From Dirofilaria immitis (taxonomy: Eukaryota > Nematoda > Chromadorea > Rhabditida > Onchocercidae): a stretch of 64,000 bases of DNA. The stretch's first letter is position 1. Each line of letters starts with the position of its first letter. The notes beneath the pieces were generated by a model. That model saw only the letters and a list, made by a program, of their open reading frames with translations. It was not told the DNA's origin and searched no databases. This document shows positions 11,001 through 26,000 of the stretch, one piece after another. The position numbers were made by a program, and so were the translations under genes. Location of the stretch: assembly GCA_024305405.1 (NCBI GenBank), contig JAKNDB010000068.1, positions 9,223,501 to 9,287,500 of the forward strand, given 5' to 3'.

Positions 11001-14000
11001 AGTCTGAATTATGGATTATTAGATTATAAAAAACACGACTGAATGATGCCGTGTTAAATATGATGCTTCTATTGCAAGTATATAACAGAATCGAATTAAT
11101 CTGGTACATAATATTTCGTCTGTTTGAAGTTGTTGTAATAGCAATTCAAGTTGGAATTTTTACTATGTGAGTAGAAAAATCAATTAAGCGTAAAATGAAA
11201 ACCAGTTATTTTCAACTAATGCTTTATTGCGAAAAAGTTACTGTATTAATTAAGATACGAACCGATTAGCGCCACTCGTTACTAAAAGTAGAATTTTTGA
11301 AACTCTGTCCCGGCCATACCGCTGGAATTGTTGCCTGGCGGCGTGAAGACCTCTTGAAATGACCGGCGCACCACCAAGCTGTTTACTATTTGATATATCT
11401 GCCAAAAGCTGAACTTTATCGTAATAGCCAAGTGGCACGGGAACTAATGCCTTATCGCTGCAAATAATAAAACCATATATCTGATTGCTATCTTACTGCA
11501 TAAAACTAAGCCTCAAATTCTAAAATTTATGACGTTCAGCACGAAATTGGAATTTGATAAATATCTGAGCTTCTCGCGAAAAAATTAATCACTAAACGTT
11601 TATTTAACTAAGTTACTGGAATGGTCGATAATTTAGAAATAAATATTTAAATAATACTCTGAGCAGAAATTTAACTGTAGATTATAATTGGATTGTGCAT
11701 TCGAAAATCTTTTCATATAATGAAAAAATTAATGCAATTTTAAATTTTCAAATTCTTTTTGTTCATCGTTGAAAAATAATTCAAAAAGGAAAGATGAACT
11801 TGCTTTAAACGAATAGATGCTCCTTTTCTAGAAGGATTAAGATTGACTGACTAAAATTGTGGATTTCTTTATCGATTATATTATAAATCCAATACCTGTA
11901 TTCAGCAAAGCCAATGCGAACAATATCTGGTGACAAATCGAATATCTCATCAATCAACATACTGATACTTTCTTTCAAATTAGTATATTCTTCAGATGTT
12001 ACATTATCAGACGAATCCAGAATAAACATTATGTCTGCCTTAAACTGATATTTTTGAAAGATATTTATTTCTAAATAAAGACGAAAATACGGGTAAACAA
12101 GAGATAGATTATGATAGCTTGAGAAAATCATGAAGCATTTTTTCTTGTATAAGGCATGTAAATATGAAATTTTAAATCTTTCGATTTCTAGGAGAAAAAG
12201 TTTTCACCTTAAAATCAACTCGATTGCAAATGCGTGGAGAAGTTGCAATTAGCATATCAGTTTTTCTTGTCGGCTCTGCTTTTTTATCACCTCTGCTTTT
12301 TTATCTTGTCTTTGTGGCAGTAACTAAAAAAATGGTTAACAACATGCATTCATTCACTTATTCTACAGCATTCAAATATTTGAAAAGTCGACTTAATTGA
12401 AATATTTGGAAGATAAAGAAAAGTAATTATTATTGCTTGATTGCTTGCAAGAATTATCAGAAATAGGGGAGCGACAGAGCATATATATATATATGTAAAT
12501 AGAAAAGGTAAGCTGTCGATCTCTTTAGCACGATTATAAAGAGAACAGAAGATGTGGTCATTTGCAGGCTCCAATATGTTATGAACAATCAAAAGTAGGA
12601 TTCTGAAACGAACATTTTACGAATACCACCAACCTTGCAAAGCTCGTCCAGAAAAGAACTCAGAATCTCTGAATTTGCTCCACGCCATTCATCAATAGTA
12701 ATAATACGGTGTGAATTCGATTCACCAACAATGGCCAAATTTTGTTTGTAATCACCTTGATTTCCAACATCCACTAAGAATATGTAAGCTTTCGTATTAT
12801 CTCGTAAGAGACGAGCACTCTTCTTCACGTCATCCCTTCAAAATTCTTAAATTAGTTTCAAATTGGGAAGTATTGAAGTTTTTCTGTCAATTATTTGATC
12901 TTTTTAAATAACTGGGATAAATTTTTTGAAACTAAAACCAGAGCTGTGATAAATTTTCTATCTTTTAAGAAATCGGAGTTAAAAATCGGAGAACTTTACA
13001 ACAGAAATAATAACTGCCCAAGATTAATACCTAGACCGTCCATTCGAAAATATAATCGCGATACGAGGAATATCCTTTGATCCAAAAACAAGAAATTCTC
13101 CGGCAGCATCAACCAAAGCCTGACCAAGATGAGCTTCGCCATGCATATGCCTGGACTCACTAATCTTCGATAAAAGTTCAGTTTCACTATGGTAATCACC
13201 TAGTGATACCGGGATCTCGACCTGAAATTATGCAATCTGAGGATTTAATCACACAGACCGTTTTTATATCCTAATTATTTTGTAGTAAGAGTGTATAAAA
13301 ATATAAAATTTTTAAGATCCTATGTGTTTAAAATATGGACTGACCAACCTTGTCCCCGTATTTCATTACACCAACACGAACATAATTACGCTGCAAGTTG
13401 AAATAATTAGTTAGAAAATTGTTGATAAAATCTTTCATGATTCGATAATCGACAACTCTAGCATTGTTCGATGCATCCAAGAGAAGTAAAATATCAATAT
13501 TTGAACTGATCATACAATAAGATGATGGACTTGTCCTGGTTCTGAATCAAACAATTTAAATTACTTAATTTCCAAAATTTGAGACCGATTGATAATTCTT
13601 TTTGCCACAAAAGTTACATTTTGTGAGTTAGTATACTCATATACCATATTTATAGCAATAAAATAATTTCCTAGCTATATTTCTTATCAGGCAATCGCGC
13701 AGCAAAGATTGTAATCCTATTATCACTTATAATTGATCAACTTTATAAAATAAAATTTTAGAAGAAAATTTAAATATATTATAAATTATAAGTGATGATA
13801 TCTATCTCACCCAGATTTTGACGAATGATATCTCGTCGTTGTCTCCATGCTCCATCTGTAAGTTCCATGTTCATCTTCTGGAGATGATTTGTCATGTGCA
13901 TGAAGCGATTGACCTTTGTCATTTAACTGCACCTGATTATCTTTAATATCTGTTCGTAATAGATGATTGTCGTCAATATTAGTAATTAATGGGTTTTCTT

Positions 14001-17000
14001 TTTGGGATTCATATGGATAAAAATATTTGCCATTGTCAGTTTTCTGAAGTGGTGTCCCATCGGCGGATATTACAGGACGGCCATTTTCATCAATATGAAC
14101 TAAGCTGTGTCCGTCGTCATCACGATAAATACCATTTTCATCGACAAGTAATGGAGGACCATCTGATGACAAAATCAAGAACGGCAAGGAATTAGAAGTT
14201 GTTGATACGGATCTATCCGAAATGGTCGTCAAGTCTGGATTAATAAAAGCTGATTGTTCGTACATATGAGAAGGAAATATATGTCTGTTACCATCAATTT
14301 CAGGATATAAATAATTATTGGCTTCATCTGATGGCAGTATATGATCTTCGCTATCAGTGGAAGGCACAGACGCGTCTGTTGAAATCGATCTTTCGAAATT
14401 GCTAACTTTTGCAGCTTCCCTATTCGTCGATAGAGGATCGCGGTTAGGACCTATGACTGGATACAGAAAACGGCCTACTTTACCTGTCGATAATATGCCT
14501 GCCATATCTTTTTTCTGTCAGTGATGCGAAGCACATATCTACTATCATCGGTCGGAAGGGGAAACCATTCAAACCAATTAGTTTGCCATATTCATTAGTG
14601 GGTGTTGATAGTTCCGTTGGTTCCAAGATCCTGCCAGTTTTCTCGTTTATTGGTACTTGTTTGTCATTAGGACTTATTGTAATATATGTAGGCTTATTGT
14701 TTTCAACAGGTAAAGGAGCCGTTCATCTGATCCAGTAATTGGATACACATGATGATTGCTGGTACTCTTAGTAGACAAAATATTTCTGTCATTGTTAATT
14801 GGTTGTCCATTTTCGTATGTTGACAATATGTATCCAGAGGCAGAATATATTGATTTACGACTTTCATTTTCTGGAAAGGATCGGCTATCTGAAACTACTG
14901 GATGAATGTAATGTTTTTCATACTCATTATCTTGGATGATTCCACCTCTGTTTACCGATAAATCTCCATTACTTGTCAACAATGGCTTGCTAAATGTATC
15001 AATACGATCTCTGAAATTACTAATCGAAAACATCTTTTTATCTGGTGTGATAGCAGGATAAACGAAATTTTTGACGCTAACCATTGTTAATGTTTGGTCA
15101 TCAGGATGAATATTAGTATTAGTAACCGTAACGGATTCTTCATCATGTGAAATAGGATAGAGTGAGGAATGATTCGTTAATAATAATTTGCCATCGGAAT
15201 TAACAATAGAATGTAATGGGTTTTTTCTTTGCGAAACATAAAAATTCTTCCCCCATCTGTCAGTGATTGTGGATCTTGCGGATCATCGGTGTCGATAGAT
15301 TGTTTGGAATCAATCATTGGTAGTGGGCTGCCGTCAGAAACGACGAAATTTTCGGTAGACAATGACTGACGATTCATCGCTATAATGGGTATTTTCTTCT
15401 GTGCATCTGCTGATAGCAGCATTTTGTCTGGTTGGAGTGCCGGATAAACGTAGAATCCTTGATCATCCGTTGGAATTACCATTTCTGGCACAACTGTTTC
15501 TTCCGTAGAATAAATTGGTCTTTTAGCTTCTTTGTCGGAAAATTTTTCCATCTTGTCCAGCATTTGGATAAATGTATATGCCATATTCGTTCATTGGTAA
15601 AACTTCACCATCCGGACCCAAAGGCTTCGCGATATCACCAGTAGCTATCGGCTTTCCCGATAGATCCAATAATATTTCAGAGTTACTAGTTGGTGACGAG
15701 ATTTGATCGACCCCGGAATATTTGATATGACCATTTTTATTACCTGTTACACGTTTTTATTCTGACTTTCGGTATCTAACAAGAATTTGATACTGGAATC
15801 TGTTTTGAATGATAATCGATCGACACCAATTAGTCTTCCATATTTATCAATCGGAGTCGTTTTTCTATTAAGACCAGAATTAACAGTTGGCAAAGGATCT
15901 CTCTTTAGACCAATAACCGGGTAAACCGTATGGTCATCTGTATCTACCGGTAATACTTTTCCTCTTTGCTCCTCAACCAACACAAACCACTCATTATTGA
16001 CGGTTGGAAGAGCTGATCCATTTAATCCAATTGAATTTTCGTCTTCAATTGTTGGTATAAATTTTCAGTATTGTCGATGGCTTTTCCAGTTCTATCTGTT
16101 GGCAAGGATTGCTCCTCAAATCCTTTAACCGGATATTTTAGTTCCCTGTTCACATCTGTTGATAATGAAATATCGTTGATTTCATTTGTAGGATACGTGT
16201 AGCGGCGATTCTGATCATTTTTTGATAAGGATCTATCATCCGGAATAATTGGAATGCCAACAGTGTCGTGGTGAATAAATCTTCCAAATGAATCAATCGG
16301 GTAACCAGAACTATCAGTAACGAATAGACTATCTTGGCCAGCGATTGACTGCGCGTAGTGACCATTTTCATCTTTTGACAAAGATTTATCAGCCATTTCT
16401 GATTCGGAAGGAATCATTGATCCATCACCAGATCTCATCTTATTTTTCAATTCACCTAGAATGAAAGTGATACATTACGTAACAAATAATTAATTATAAG
16501 AATCAGCTATCATTTTCAAGCTTATCATTTTTTCAAATAATCTTAATCACTTTTATTCATTCTATTATGAACGTTTAACATCAATATCTGAAATAAACTA
16601 GAAAATTGGAGGAACCAACATTCGTTTTATAAAGATGTTCAAAAGCTGAGAAACAAAGCAATAATATTAGTAGTTGAATAGAATGTTTTAATATCAAGGA
16701 ATTAAAAGAGAGTAATGATTTTCTGTGCTAATCAAATCAACAATGATTTAAAATCACTTCTTAACATTCATTAATTAATATTTAAAACTAATATAGTAGA
16801 AGAATAATATATTATTCGGAATTACTATTAGTTATTAAAGTTTGGATGTATCTGGCCAGAACATATGATGCAGCAGGGAATATCAACAATACTGACAATC
16901 TTAATGATCAATTAATTGAGAAAGCTAACCACTAGATTTCTTAGTTTGTGAAAGATGACTTTTATCAACATTAAGCATATATCACTTCGTAATTTCTTGA

Positions 17001-20000
17001 TTTCTTTATCACTGTCCAATCGGTACCATTGGTCTGGTCCAAGTGATAGGATTGAAATAGATTCATTCACTTTTAAGCGACTAGCAATTACTTGAGCATC
17101 TTTACTAAAAAATTGAAAATGATATCATGAATGTGAAAGGAATTAATTCTTCTGAGTGTTGAAAATGAGTGCGATCTATCGAGGAACTGCGACAAAAATC
17201 ACAAAAAAAAGGAAAAAAAGTCATTGAATAATAACATGAAAATAAAGTTATTAAAAATTTCAGGCAAAAATAAACCTAAGTGGATTCTTAAAGATATGCA
17301 CGATTAATTCTCCACTGTCATTGTCATACTTTTCACGGAATAGCTGAAGTGCAGTTCTGAATGCATGTTCATCGCCAGATGCTGTGCCACCAATAAATGG
17401 CAAACTGAGAATGGATTCTTTTAAATCGTCATAGTTCTGGTAATTTCCAATATCCATGTTAACATTCACCGTACTTCCATAGGTAACTATACCGACTTTG
17501 ACAATGCGCCAATTAATATTTTTTTCGATAAAATTTAACAACGAAATTTTAATTTTATTAAGCTTCGTTCTTGTAGAATCTGAAGATTCTATCATTAAAA
17601 TAACGTTCGCGGATTCTTCAATTTTATCACAGGCATCTGTCAAAAGTTCTGATTCCTGTAAACCAATTCTATCTGGCATATAATTAGATACGTATTGTCC
17701 ACGATCAACCGACATTAAGGATTCATTCTGACCAATGGGACTTGAAGCGTCTGTAGGTACTACACCACTATCTGCATAAATCGAATCGCCATATCTGTTA
17801 GTAGATAAGGATCTTTCAGATAAATCAACAACAATTGATTTTTGTCTTTTCAATATTTGATCTGGTCCTACTTTAGCACCAATCTCTTTACCGTTTCGGT
17901 CTATTTCGATTGATAAGGGTTTATTTTGATTGGTGATAAAGTTTCCAGTTTCAGTAGTACTGCTTAGTTCACCATTTGGACTCTTGAAATAGATTCGATT
18001 ATATTCATCTGATGGTAGTACTTCATCACCTAGACTGTAAAGCGGTCTTCTGTGGAAATTAGCACCACCCACGGAAGCGTCTGGCATTAACGATAAATCA
18101 TTTCTGGCAGTTGCTAGCAACTTATTTTCTGATCTTAAAACGTCCGAAATATCTTTTGATGATAAGATATTATCTGGACCGATAACTGGATACAAAAGCG
18201 ATCTGGCAGAATTAGTTGTATCTATCATTTTTCCTGTCCTTTTGCGATGATGATATTGCCATTGCTGTTAAATGGATAGGACGATTCTTGGAAATCAGCG
18301 TATCCTCTAGTCGAATCCGTGATAATATCTTTTATGGGATATATGACGTGACCGTATTCATCGGTAGCCGAGACGATTTGTTTACTTGTTTGTATTGATA
18401 GAACACGACCAAGTTCATCAGCTGCTGGCGATGAACCGTCAAAGTTTTCGGATTTTTCAGATCTTAATCTTCCAGACGCTTTTTTATTGGAATAAAAATT
18501 CTTCCTAGTAAGCATTCCTTTTCTATCATTTTAGCAATAGAATCGGCTCGCAGTTGTTCCCAAGAATCTAGGAGAATGTAGAAATTAGTCCAATCCCTAA
18601 TTTCTTCTTCAAATTCTCTAATGCCAACTACGAGCATTGGGATAGTGTCGTCGTTAAAGTGGTTCTTTGGATATCTAAAATATTGGAAAAATATATATAT
18701 ACGAATATCGTTAAGGAACCTTTAAAAGATATTTTGCAAAAATTTAGTTGCGTATGAAACGGAAAATGTAAGATAACTATGAAACTTACATGTCTTGTCC
18801 ATCAGTTATCACTATCATAAGTCTGCCAACATTCTCACGACCAAATGATATGAATTGTTGTTTTGCAGCATTAATTCCAACAGCCAGTCTTGGATGTTCT
18901 TTTCATATGATCAATTTTAATTCGACTCAATCCCTCTAATAGCTCCATTTTCTCATTGTAACCACCTAAAGTAATTGGTATCTCAGCAGTTCCACTATAT
19001 TTGATCACTGCAAATTGTGTCATATCCGGCGCAAGGTCGAAGTGTTCGTCCACAAGATTCAGAATTACTCTTTTCACATGTTCGAAACTATCATAATTCA
19101 GAGTTTCGACATTAATTGCCACTGCAATATCCATAACGCCTATATGCGTATCACATTTCTTTCTTTCATTAGCATAAACAACATTCCCTTTCGAATCGAT
19201 TGGCAATATCACACCGTCTTCATCCAATGGTCGTCCAGCACTATTAGTCGGGATCAAATGACCCCTGATATCAACCGCCAATCCTTCGTCATTTGTTAGT
19301 AAAGTTTGCCATCATAGCCAATAATCGGATAAATTGGACGGTGTTCTCGGTCTGTGGGATATGGCTTGCCGTCTGGCTTTAATGCGGGATAAATGTGTCT
19401 ACCATATTCATCTGTTGGCAGTATCTTATCAACATACTCTGGCAATCGGATTTTTCACCTGGTCGTGTCTCTTCTTTGGTGATTAATTGACCGTCTTCGT
19501 CAGCTGGTAACAATTTACCTTCGATACTATAGATATCTTCCATGCTTTTTCTTGTTGATATTATAGATTTTAATCGTGCACTATCAAAGACATAATAACC
19601 TATATCAGTGGTAGGTAATACTACTCCATCTGCGTATACTGGTTTCCCATCTTCATTTTCAGCAATCGGATACCCATCGTGATCTAAGAAATTACCAGCC
19701 TCATCAGTTGGCATTATTTGATGCTTTTCATCTAAAATCTGATATGATTTTGTTTGTGTCGGAAATTTTGTTATCATGAAAATACCGCTTTCGTCGGTAG
19801 GTAGTATCACACCTTGCTCATCCATCGGAAAGCTTGTTAGTTCTGTTGTAATCATCGAGCCATCTTTTCCTACATAAAAACCGTTTTCGTCGGTTGGTAA
19901 TGGACGTCCGAAATCATTGTCTATTTTACTGGAATATTTCGTTTTATCTTGATATACATAGTTACCAGAATTATCAGTGGAAAGCGGTTGACCATCTGGT

Positions 20001-23000
20001 CCGATGAATCTACCAATGTCATCCTGTTGAAGAGGATAGTTCGGTGCTAGCAAATATCGACCAAATTCATCAGTTGGTAATACTCTACCTCTGTCATCAA
20101 CAACGTTGATAATCATTTTTCCGTAGAATGAGTTTTGCCAGCTTCACTATAGAACAAATCGACCCTCGTTATCTTTTGGAAGAGGTTTACCATCTATGCC
20201 AACTGGCATTCCAAATTTATTTGTTGGTAGTAGTTCACCATCTGGCCCAATAATAGCGCCACTTGAATCTGTACCAAGAAGTTGCCCATTTGGACCAATC
20301 ACTGGATATGATGCTCGGCCGATCGTATCTGTAGATAGCATTTTCCCATAATATCCAGATCCGGAAAAATATAATTTCCTCTTAAATCTGTCGGTAAAAC
20401 ATTACCATCAGGATCGATGGGTAGATGATTCTCATTGAGTTCTACTGGTATACCATTTCTGGTGATAAAGGCTCCGCTATTATCTTTGTCTAAAGTTTAC
20501 CGTCCATATCCACGATCGGATATACGATATGACCGTATTCGTTTGTTGCAAACGTCGACAACGGTTCCTCAGACGGCAAATGTATGATTCGGCCTACTTC
20601 ATCAGTAGGCAGCAGTGATGCATCTGGTCCAATAGGTTTCCCGGCAGCGTTCGTTGATAATGGACTGCCGTTTAATCCGATAATCAAACCATTCTCCGTA
20701 GTTGGCAACAATTCTCCATTTGGTCCAATTACTGGGTAAACTAGTTTGCCATGTGAATCAGTTGGCAGTACTGAGCTGTCAGGTAGTTTTACCGGATATG
20801 TAATATTATTGTAAACGCCTGTCGGCATATGTTTTCTTTCTTTATCCAAGGGCCATCCGCTCTGATCTGTCAGCAGTGATTTTTCATCAGGTCTGAATAT
20901 TGTACCATTACTACTGGTTGGCAAAGGTATTCCTTCTGGTTCTTTAACTGGCCGACGAGATACTACAACTGGTGCCGCTGACACAAGTTTTACAAAATAA
21001 TGCATATTTCCTTCAACTTCAGTTGGTAATGATTTACCATCATTACCGATGGGTACACCAGCAGCATTTGTAGGTATTAATTTACCCACTTCATCGACAA
21101 AACGACCTTCCTCATTTGTCGGCAGTGGTACTTTATTTGGTCCCATAATTGAGTAAATTGGTTTTCCATTTCGATCTGTAGGCAGTGGTTTTGCGTTTAG
21201 TCCTTTTGCGATATATATTATATTTCCATCGCGGTCTTTCGGCAAAGGCCTGCCTTCCATATCAACAAGATTTCCACTTTCATCTGTCGGAATTAGTCTA
21301 CCTTGAGGATCCATAACATCACCACTATCGATATCTACCGATAAATAATAGCCATCGGGTCCAATCACCTTATATATCCTTCTACCTAACCTATCTGTAG
21401 GATATGCTTCGACAATCGATTCTTGATATACGATCCTTCCGTTTTCATCTGTGGGCAGTGGTATGCCTTTCTCGTCCACCGGTATACCATTAACGTTGGT
21501 TGGTATAACTTTGCCGTTTTTGTCGACAACGGCTCCATCTTCATTAGTTGGTAGCAATTCGTGATCCGCTCCAACTACTGGATATACTGGTCGACCATTC
21601 GAATCGGTTGGCAATAATTCAATGTCTATTGGAATTATTTTTCGTCTACCGGAGTGACAACACTAATCCCTTTAGTTGGTTGCAGTTCACTATCGGGTTC
21701 AATTATTGGGTATATCAATTCATCAGACTCTTCAGTCGACAAGAGCTTCTGCACTTTCCCATATATTAGATAACCATCAGAATCAGTAGGTAATGGCCTC
21801 CCGTATTCATCAATTGGAACTCCTGCTGCATTAGTCGGCAGAGGTTTCCCTTCATTATCAACCGCTAACCCTCTATCATTTGTGGGCAGTATTTGTCCAT
21901 AGGAATCTATCACCAAGTAAATAGGAAGTCCACTGCTGTCAGTAGGAAGTACTTCGGCTTCGAGACCTTTGAATGGATATATAAAATTGCCGTATTTATC
22001 TCTTGGAAGTGGTTCACCTCGACGATTGGTTGGTACACCAGCAGCATTTACAGGTACAATATTTCCATCAGGTCCAATAGTGTCACCATCTGCCGTTGTA
22101 GGTAATGGATGGCCATCAGGTCCAGTAATTGGATAAATTGGTTTTCCACTTCTATCTGTTGGCCTAGGTTCAACATCTAAACCAGTTGCCGGATATATAA
22201 AATTCCCGTATTTATCTCTTGGAAGTGGTTCACCTCGACGATTGGTTGGTACACCAGCAGCATTTACAGGTACAATATTTCCATCAGGTCCAATAGTGTC
22301 ACCATCTGCCGTTGTAGGTAATGGATGGCCATCAGGTCCAGTAATTGGATAAATTGGTTTTCCACTTCTATCTGTTGGCCTAGGTTCAACATCTAAACCA
22401 GTTGCCGGATATATAAAATTCCCGTATTTATCTCTTGGAAGTGGTTCACCTCGACGATTGGTTGGTACACCAGCAGCATTTACAGGTACAATATTTCCAT
22501 CAGGTCCAATAGTGTCACCATCTGCCGTTGTAGGTAATGGATGGCCATCAGGTCCAGTAATTGGATAAATTGGTTTTCCACTTCTATCTGTTGGCCTAGG
22601 TTCAACATCTAAACCAGTTGCCGGATATATAAAATTCCCGTATTTATCTCTTGGAAGTGGTTCACCTCGACGATTGGTTGGTACACCAGCAGCATTTACA
22701 GGTACAATATTTCCATCAGGTCCAATAGTGTCACCATCTGCCGTTGTAGGTAATGGATGGCCATCAGGTCCAGTAATTGGATAAATTGGTTTTCCACTTC
22801 TATCTGTTGGCCTAGGTTCAACATCTAAACCAGTTGCCGGATATATAAAATTCCCGTATTTATCTCTTGGAAGTGGTTCACCTCGACGATTGGTTGGTAC
22901 ACCAGCAGCATTTACAGGCACAATATTTCCATCAGGTCCAATAGTGTCACCATCTGCCGTTGTAGGTAATGGATGGCCATCAGGTCCAGTAATTGGATAA

Positions 23001-26000
23001 ATTGGTTTTCCACTTCTATCTGTTGGCCTAGGTTCAACATCTAAACCAGTTGCCGGATATATAAAATTCCCGTATTTATCTCTTGGAAGTGGTTCACCTC
23101 GACGATTGGTTGGTACACCAGCAGCATTTACAGGTACAATATTTCCATCAGGTCCAATAGTGTCACCATCTGCCGTTGTAGGTAATGGATGGCCATCAGG
23201 TCCAGTAATTGGATAAATTGGTTTTCCACTTCTATCTGTTGGCCTAGGTTCAACATCTAGACCAGTTGCCGGATATATAAAATTCCCGTATTTATCTCTT
23301 GGAAGTGGTTCACCTCGACGATTGGTTGGTACACCAGCAGCATTTACAGGCACAATATTTCCATCAGGTCCAATAGTGTCACCATCTGCCGTTGTAGGTA
23401 ATGGATGGCCATCAGGTCCAGTAATTGGATAAATTGGTTTTCCACTTCTATCTGTTGGCCTAGGTTCAACATCTAAACCAGTTGCCGGATATATAAAATT
23501 CCCGTATTTATCTCTTGGAAGTGGTTCACCTCGACGATTGGTTGGTACACCAGCAGCATTTACAGGTACAATATTTCCATCAGGTCCAATAGTGTCACCA
23601 TCTGCCGTTGTAGGTAATGGATGGCCATCAGGTCCAGTAATTGGATAAATTGGTTTTCCACTTCTATCTGTTGGCCTAGGTTCAACATCTAAACCAGTTG
23701 CCGGATATATAAAATTCCCGTATTTATCTCTTGGAAGTGGTTCACCTCGACGATTGGTTGGTACACCAGCAGCATTTACAGGTACAATATTTCCATCAGG
23801 TCCAATAGTGTCACCATCTGCCGTTGTAGGTAATGGATGGCCATCAGGTCCAGTAATTGGATAAATTGGTTTTCCACTTCTATCTGTTGGCCTAGGTTCA
23901 ACATCTAAACCAGTTGCCGGATATATAAAATTCCCGTATTTATCTCTTGGAAGTGGTTCACCTCGACGATTGGTTGGTACACCAGCAGCATTTACAGGTA
24001 CAATATTTCCATCAGGTCCAATAGTGTCACCATCTGCCGTTGTAGGTAATGGATGGCCATCAGGTCCAGTAATTGGATAAATTGGTTTTCCACTTCTATC
24101 TGTTGGCCTAGGTTCAACATCTAAACCAGTTGCCGGATATATAAAATTCCCGTATTTATCTCTTGGAAGTGGTTCACCTCGACGATTGGTTGGTACACCA
24201 GCAGCATTTACAGGCACAATATTTCCATCAGGTCCAATAGTGTCACCATCTGCCGTTGTAGGTAATGGATGGCCATCAGGTCCAGTAATTGGATAAATTG
24301 GTTTTCCACTTCTATCTGTTGGCCTAGGTTCAACATCTAGACCAGTTGCCGGATATATAAAATTCCCGTATTTATCTCTTGGAAGTGGTTCACCTCGACG
24401 ATTGGTTGGTACACCAGCAGCATTTACAGGCACAATATTTCCATCAGGTCCAATAGTGTCACCATCTGCCGTTGTAGGTAATGGATGGCCATCAGGTCCA
24501 GTAATTGGATAAATTGGTTTTCCACTTCTATCTGTTGGCCTAGGTTCAACATCTAGACCAGTTGCCGGATATATAAAATTCCCGTATTTATCTCTTGGAA
24601 GTGGTTCACCTCGACGATTGGTTGGTACACCAGCAGCATTTACAGGCACAATATTTCCATCAGGTCCAATAGTGTCACCATCTGCCGTTGTAGGTAATGG
24701 ATGGCCATCAGGTCCAGTAATTGGATAAATTGGTTTTCCACTTCTATCTGTTGGCCTAGGTTCAACATCTAGACCAGTTGCCGGATATATAAAATTCCCG
24801 TATTTATCTCTTGGAAGTGGTTCACCTCGACGATTGGTTGGTACACCAGCAGCATTTACAGGCACAATATTTCCATCAGGTCCAATAGTGTCACCATCTG
24901 CCGTTGTAGGTAATGGATGGCCATCAGGTCCAGTAATTGGATAAATTGGTTTTCCACTTCTATCTGTTGGCCTAGGTTCAACATCTAGACCAGTTGCCGG
25001 ATATATAAAATTCCCGTATTTATCTCTTGGAAGTGGTTCACCTCGACGATTGGTTGGTACACCAGCAGCATTTACAGGCACAATATTTCCATCAGGTCCA
25101 ATAGTGTCACCATCTGCCGTTGTAGGTAATGGATGGCCATCAGGTCCAGTAATTGGATAAATTGGTTTTCCACTTCTATCTGTTGGCCTAGGTTCAACAT
25201 CTAGACCAGTTGCCGGATATATAAAATTCCCGTATTTATCTCTTGGAAGTGGTTCACCTCGACGATTGGTTGGTACACCAGCAGCATTTACAGGCACAAT
25301 ATTTCCATCAGGTCCAATAGTGTCACCATCTGCCGTTGTAGGTAATGGATGGCCATCAGGTCCAGTAATTGGATAAATTGGTTTCCCACTTCTATCTGTT
25401 GGCTTAGGTTCGACATCTAGACCAGTTGCTGGTTGTATAACAACTCCTGCCTTGTCATGTGACAAAGGACGTTCACTGCTATCTACTGGTTGACCATATT
25501 CATTGGTAGGAATCGGACGCCTAAAGGGATCGACAACATAACCGCTGTCGTTTTGAGGCAGCAGTTCTCTGTCTGGGCCAATGACTGGATACACATGCTT
25601 TTCGCTTTTATCTTCTTCACCATAAATTTCTTCCATCGGATACATGAATTTACCAGTATTCGTTTGTTTTAGTGGTCGTCCATATCTATCAACCGGGACA
25701 CCAGCAGCATTTGTTGGGATTGGTTTTCCCTGCCGATCTAAAATTATTCCATCGGAATCCCTCAGCAGAAGTTCACCGTTGGAGTCGATAATTTCATAAA
25801 TCGGTCTTCCATGAATATCTGTTGGAAGTGATGGAACATCTAATCCGCCAGCTGGATAAATTACATTTCCGCTTTTATCTTTAGGCAGTGGTTCTCCCAG
25901 ACTGTTTACTGGAATACCAACAGCATTTGTAGGAACCGGTCTGCCATATGGATCCAATACATCTCCACCAGAACCTCTTGGTAACAGTTCACCATTCGGG

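Noticed and set aside
21968..25423. CRISPR-like or satellite array
   Set aside because: The repeats are coding, exactly in frame, without unique spacers, and embedded in one long exon.
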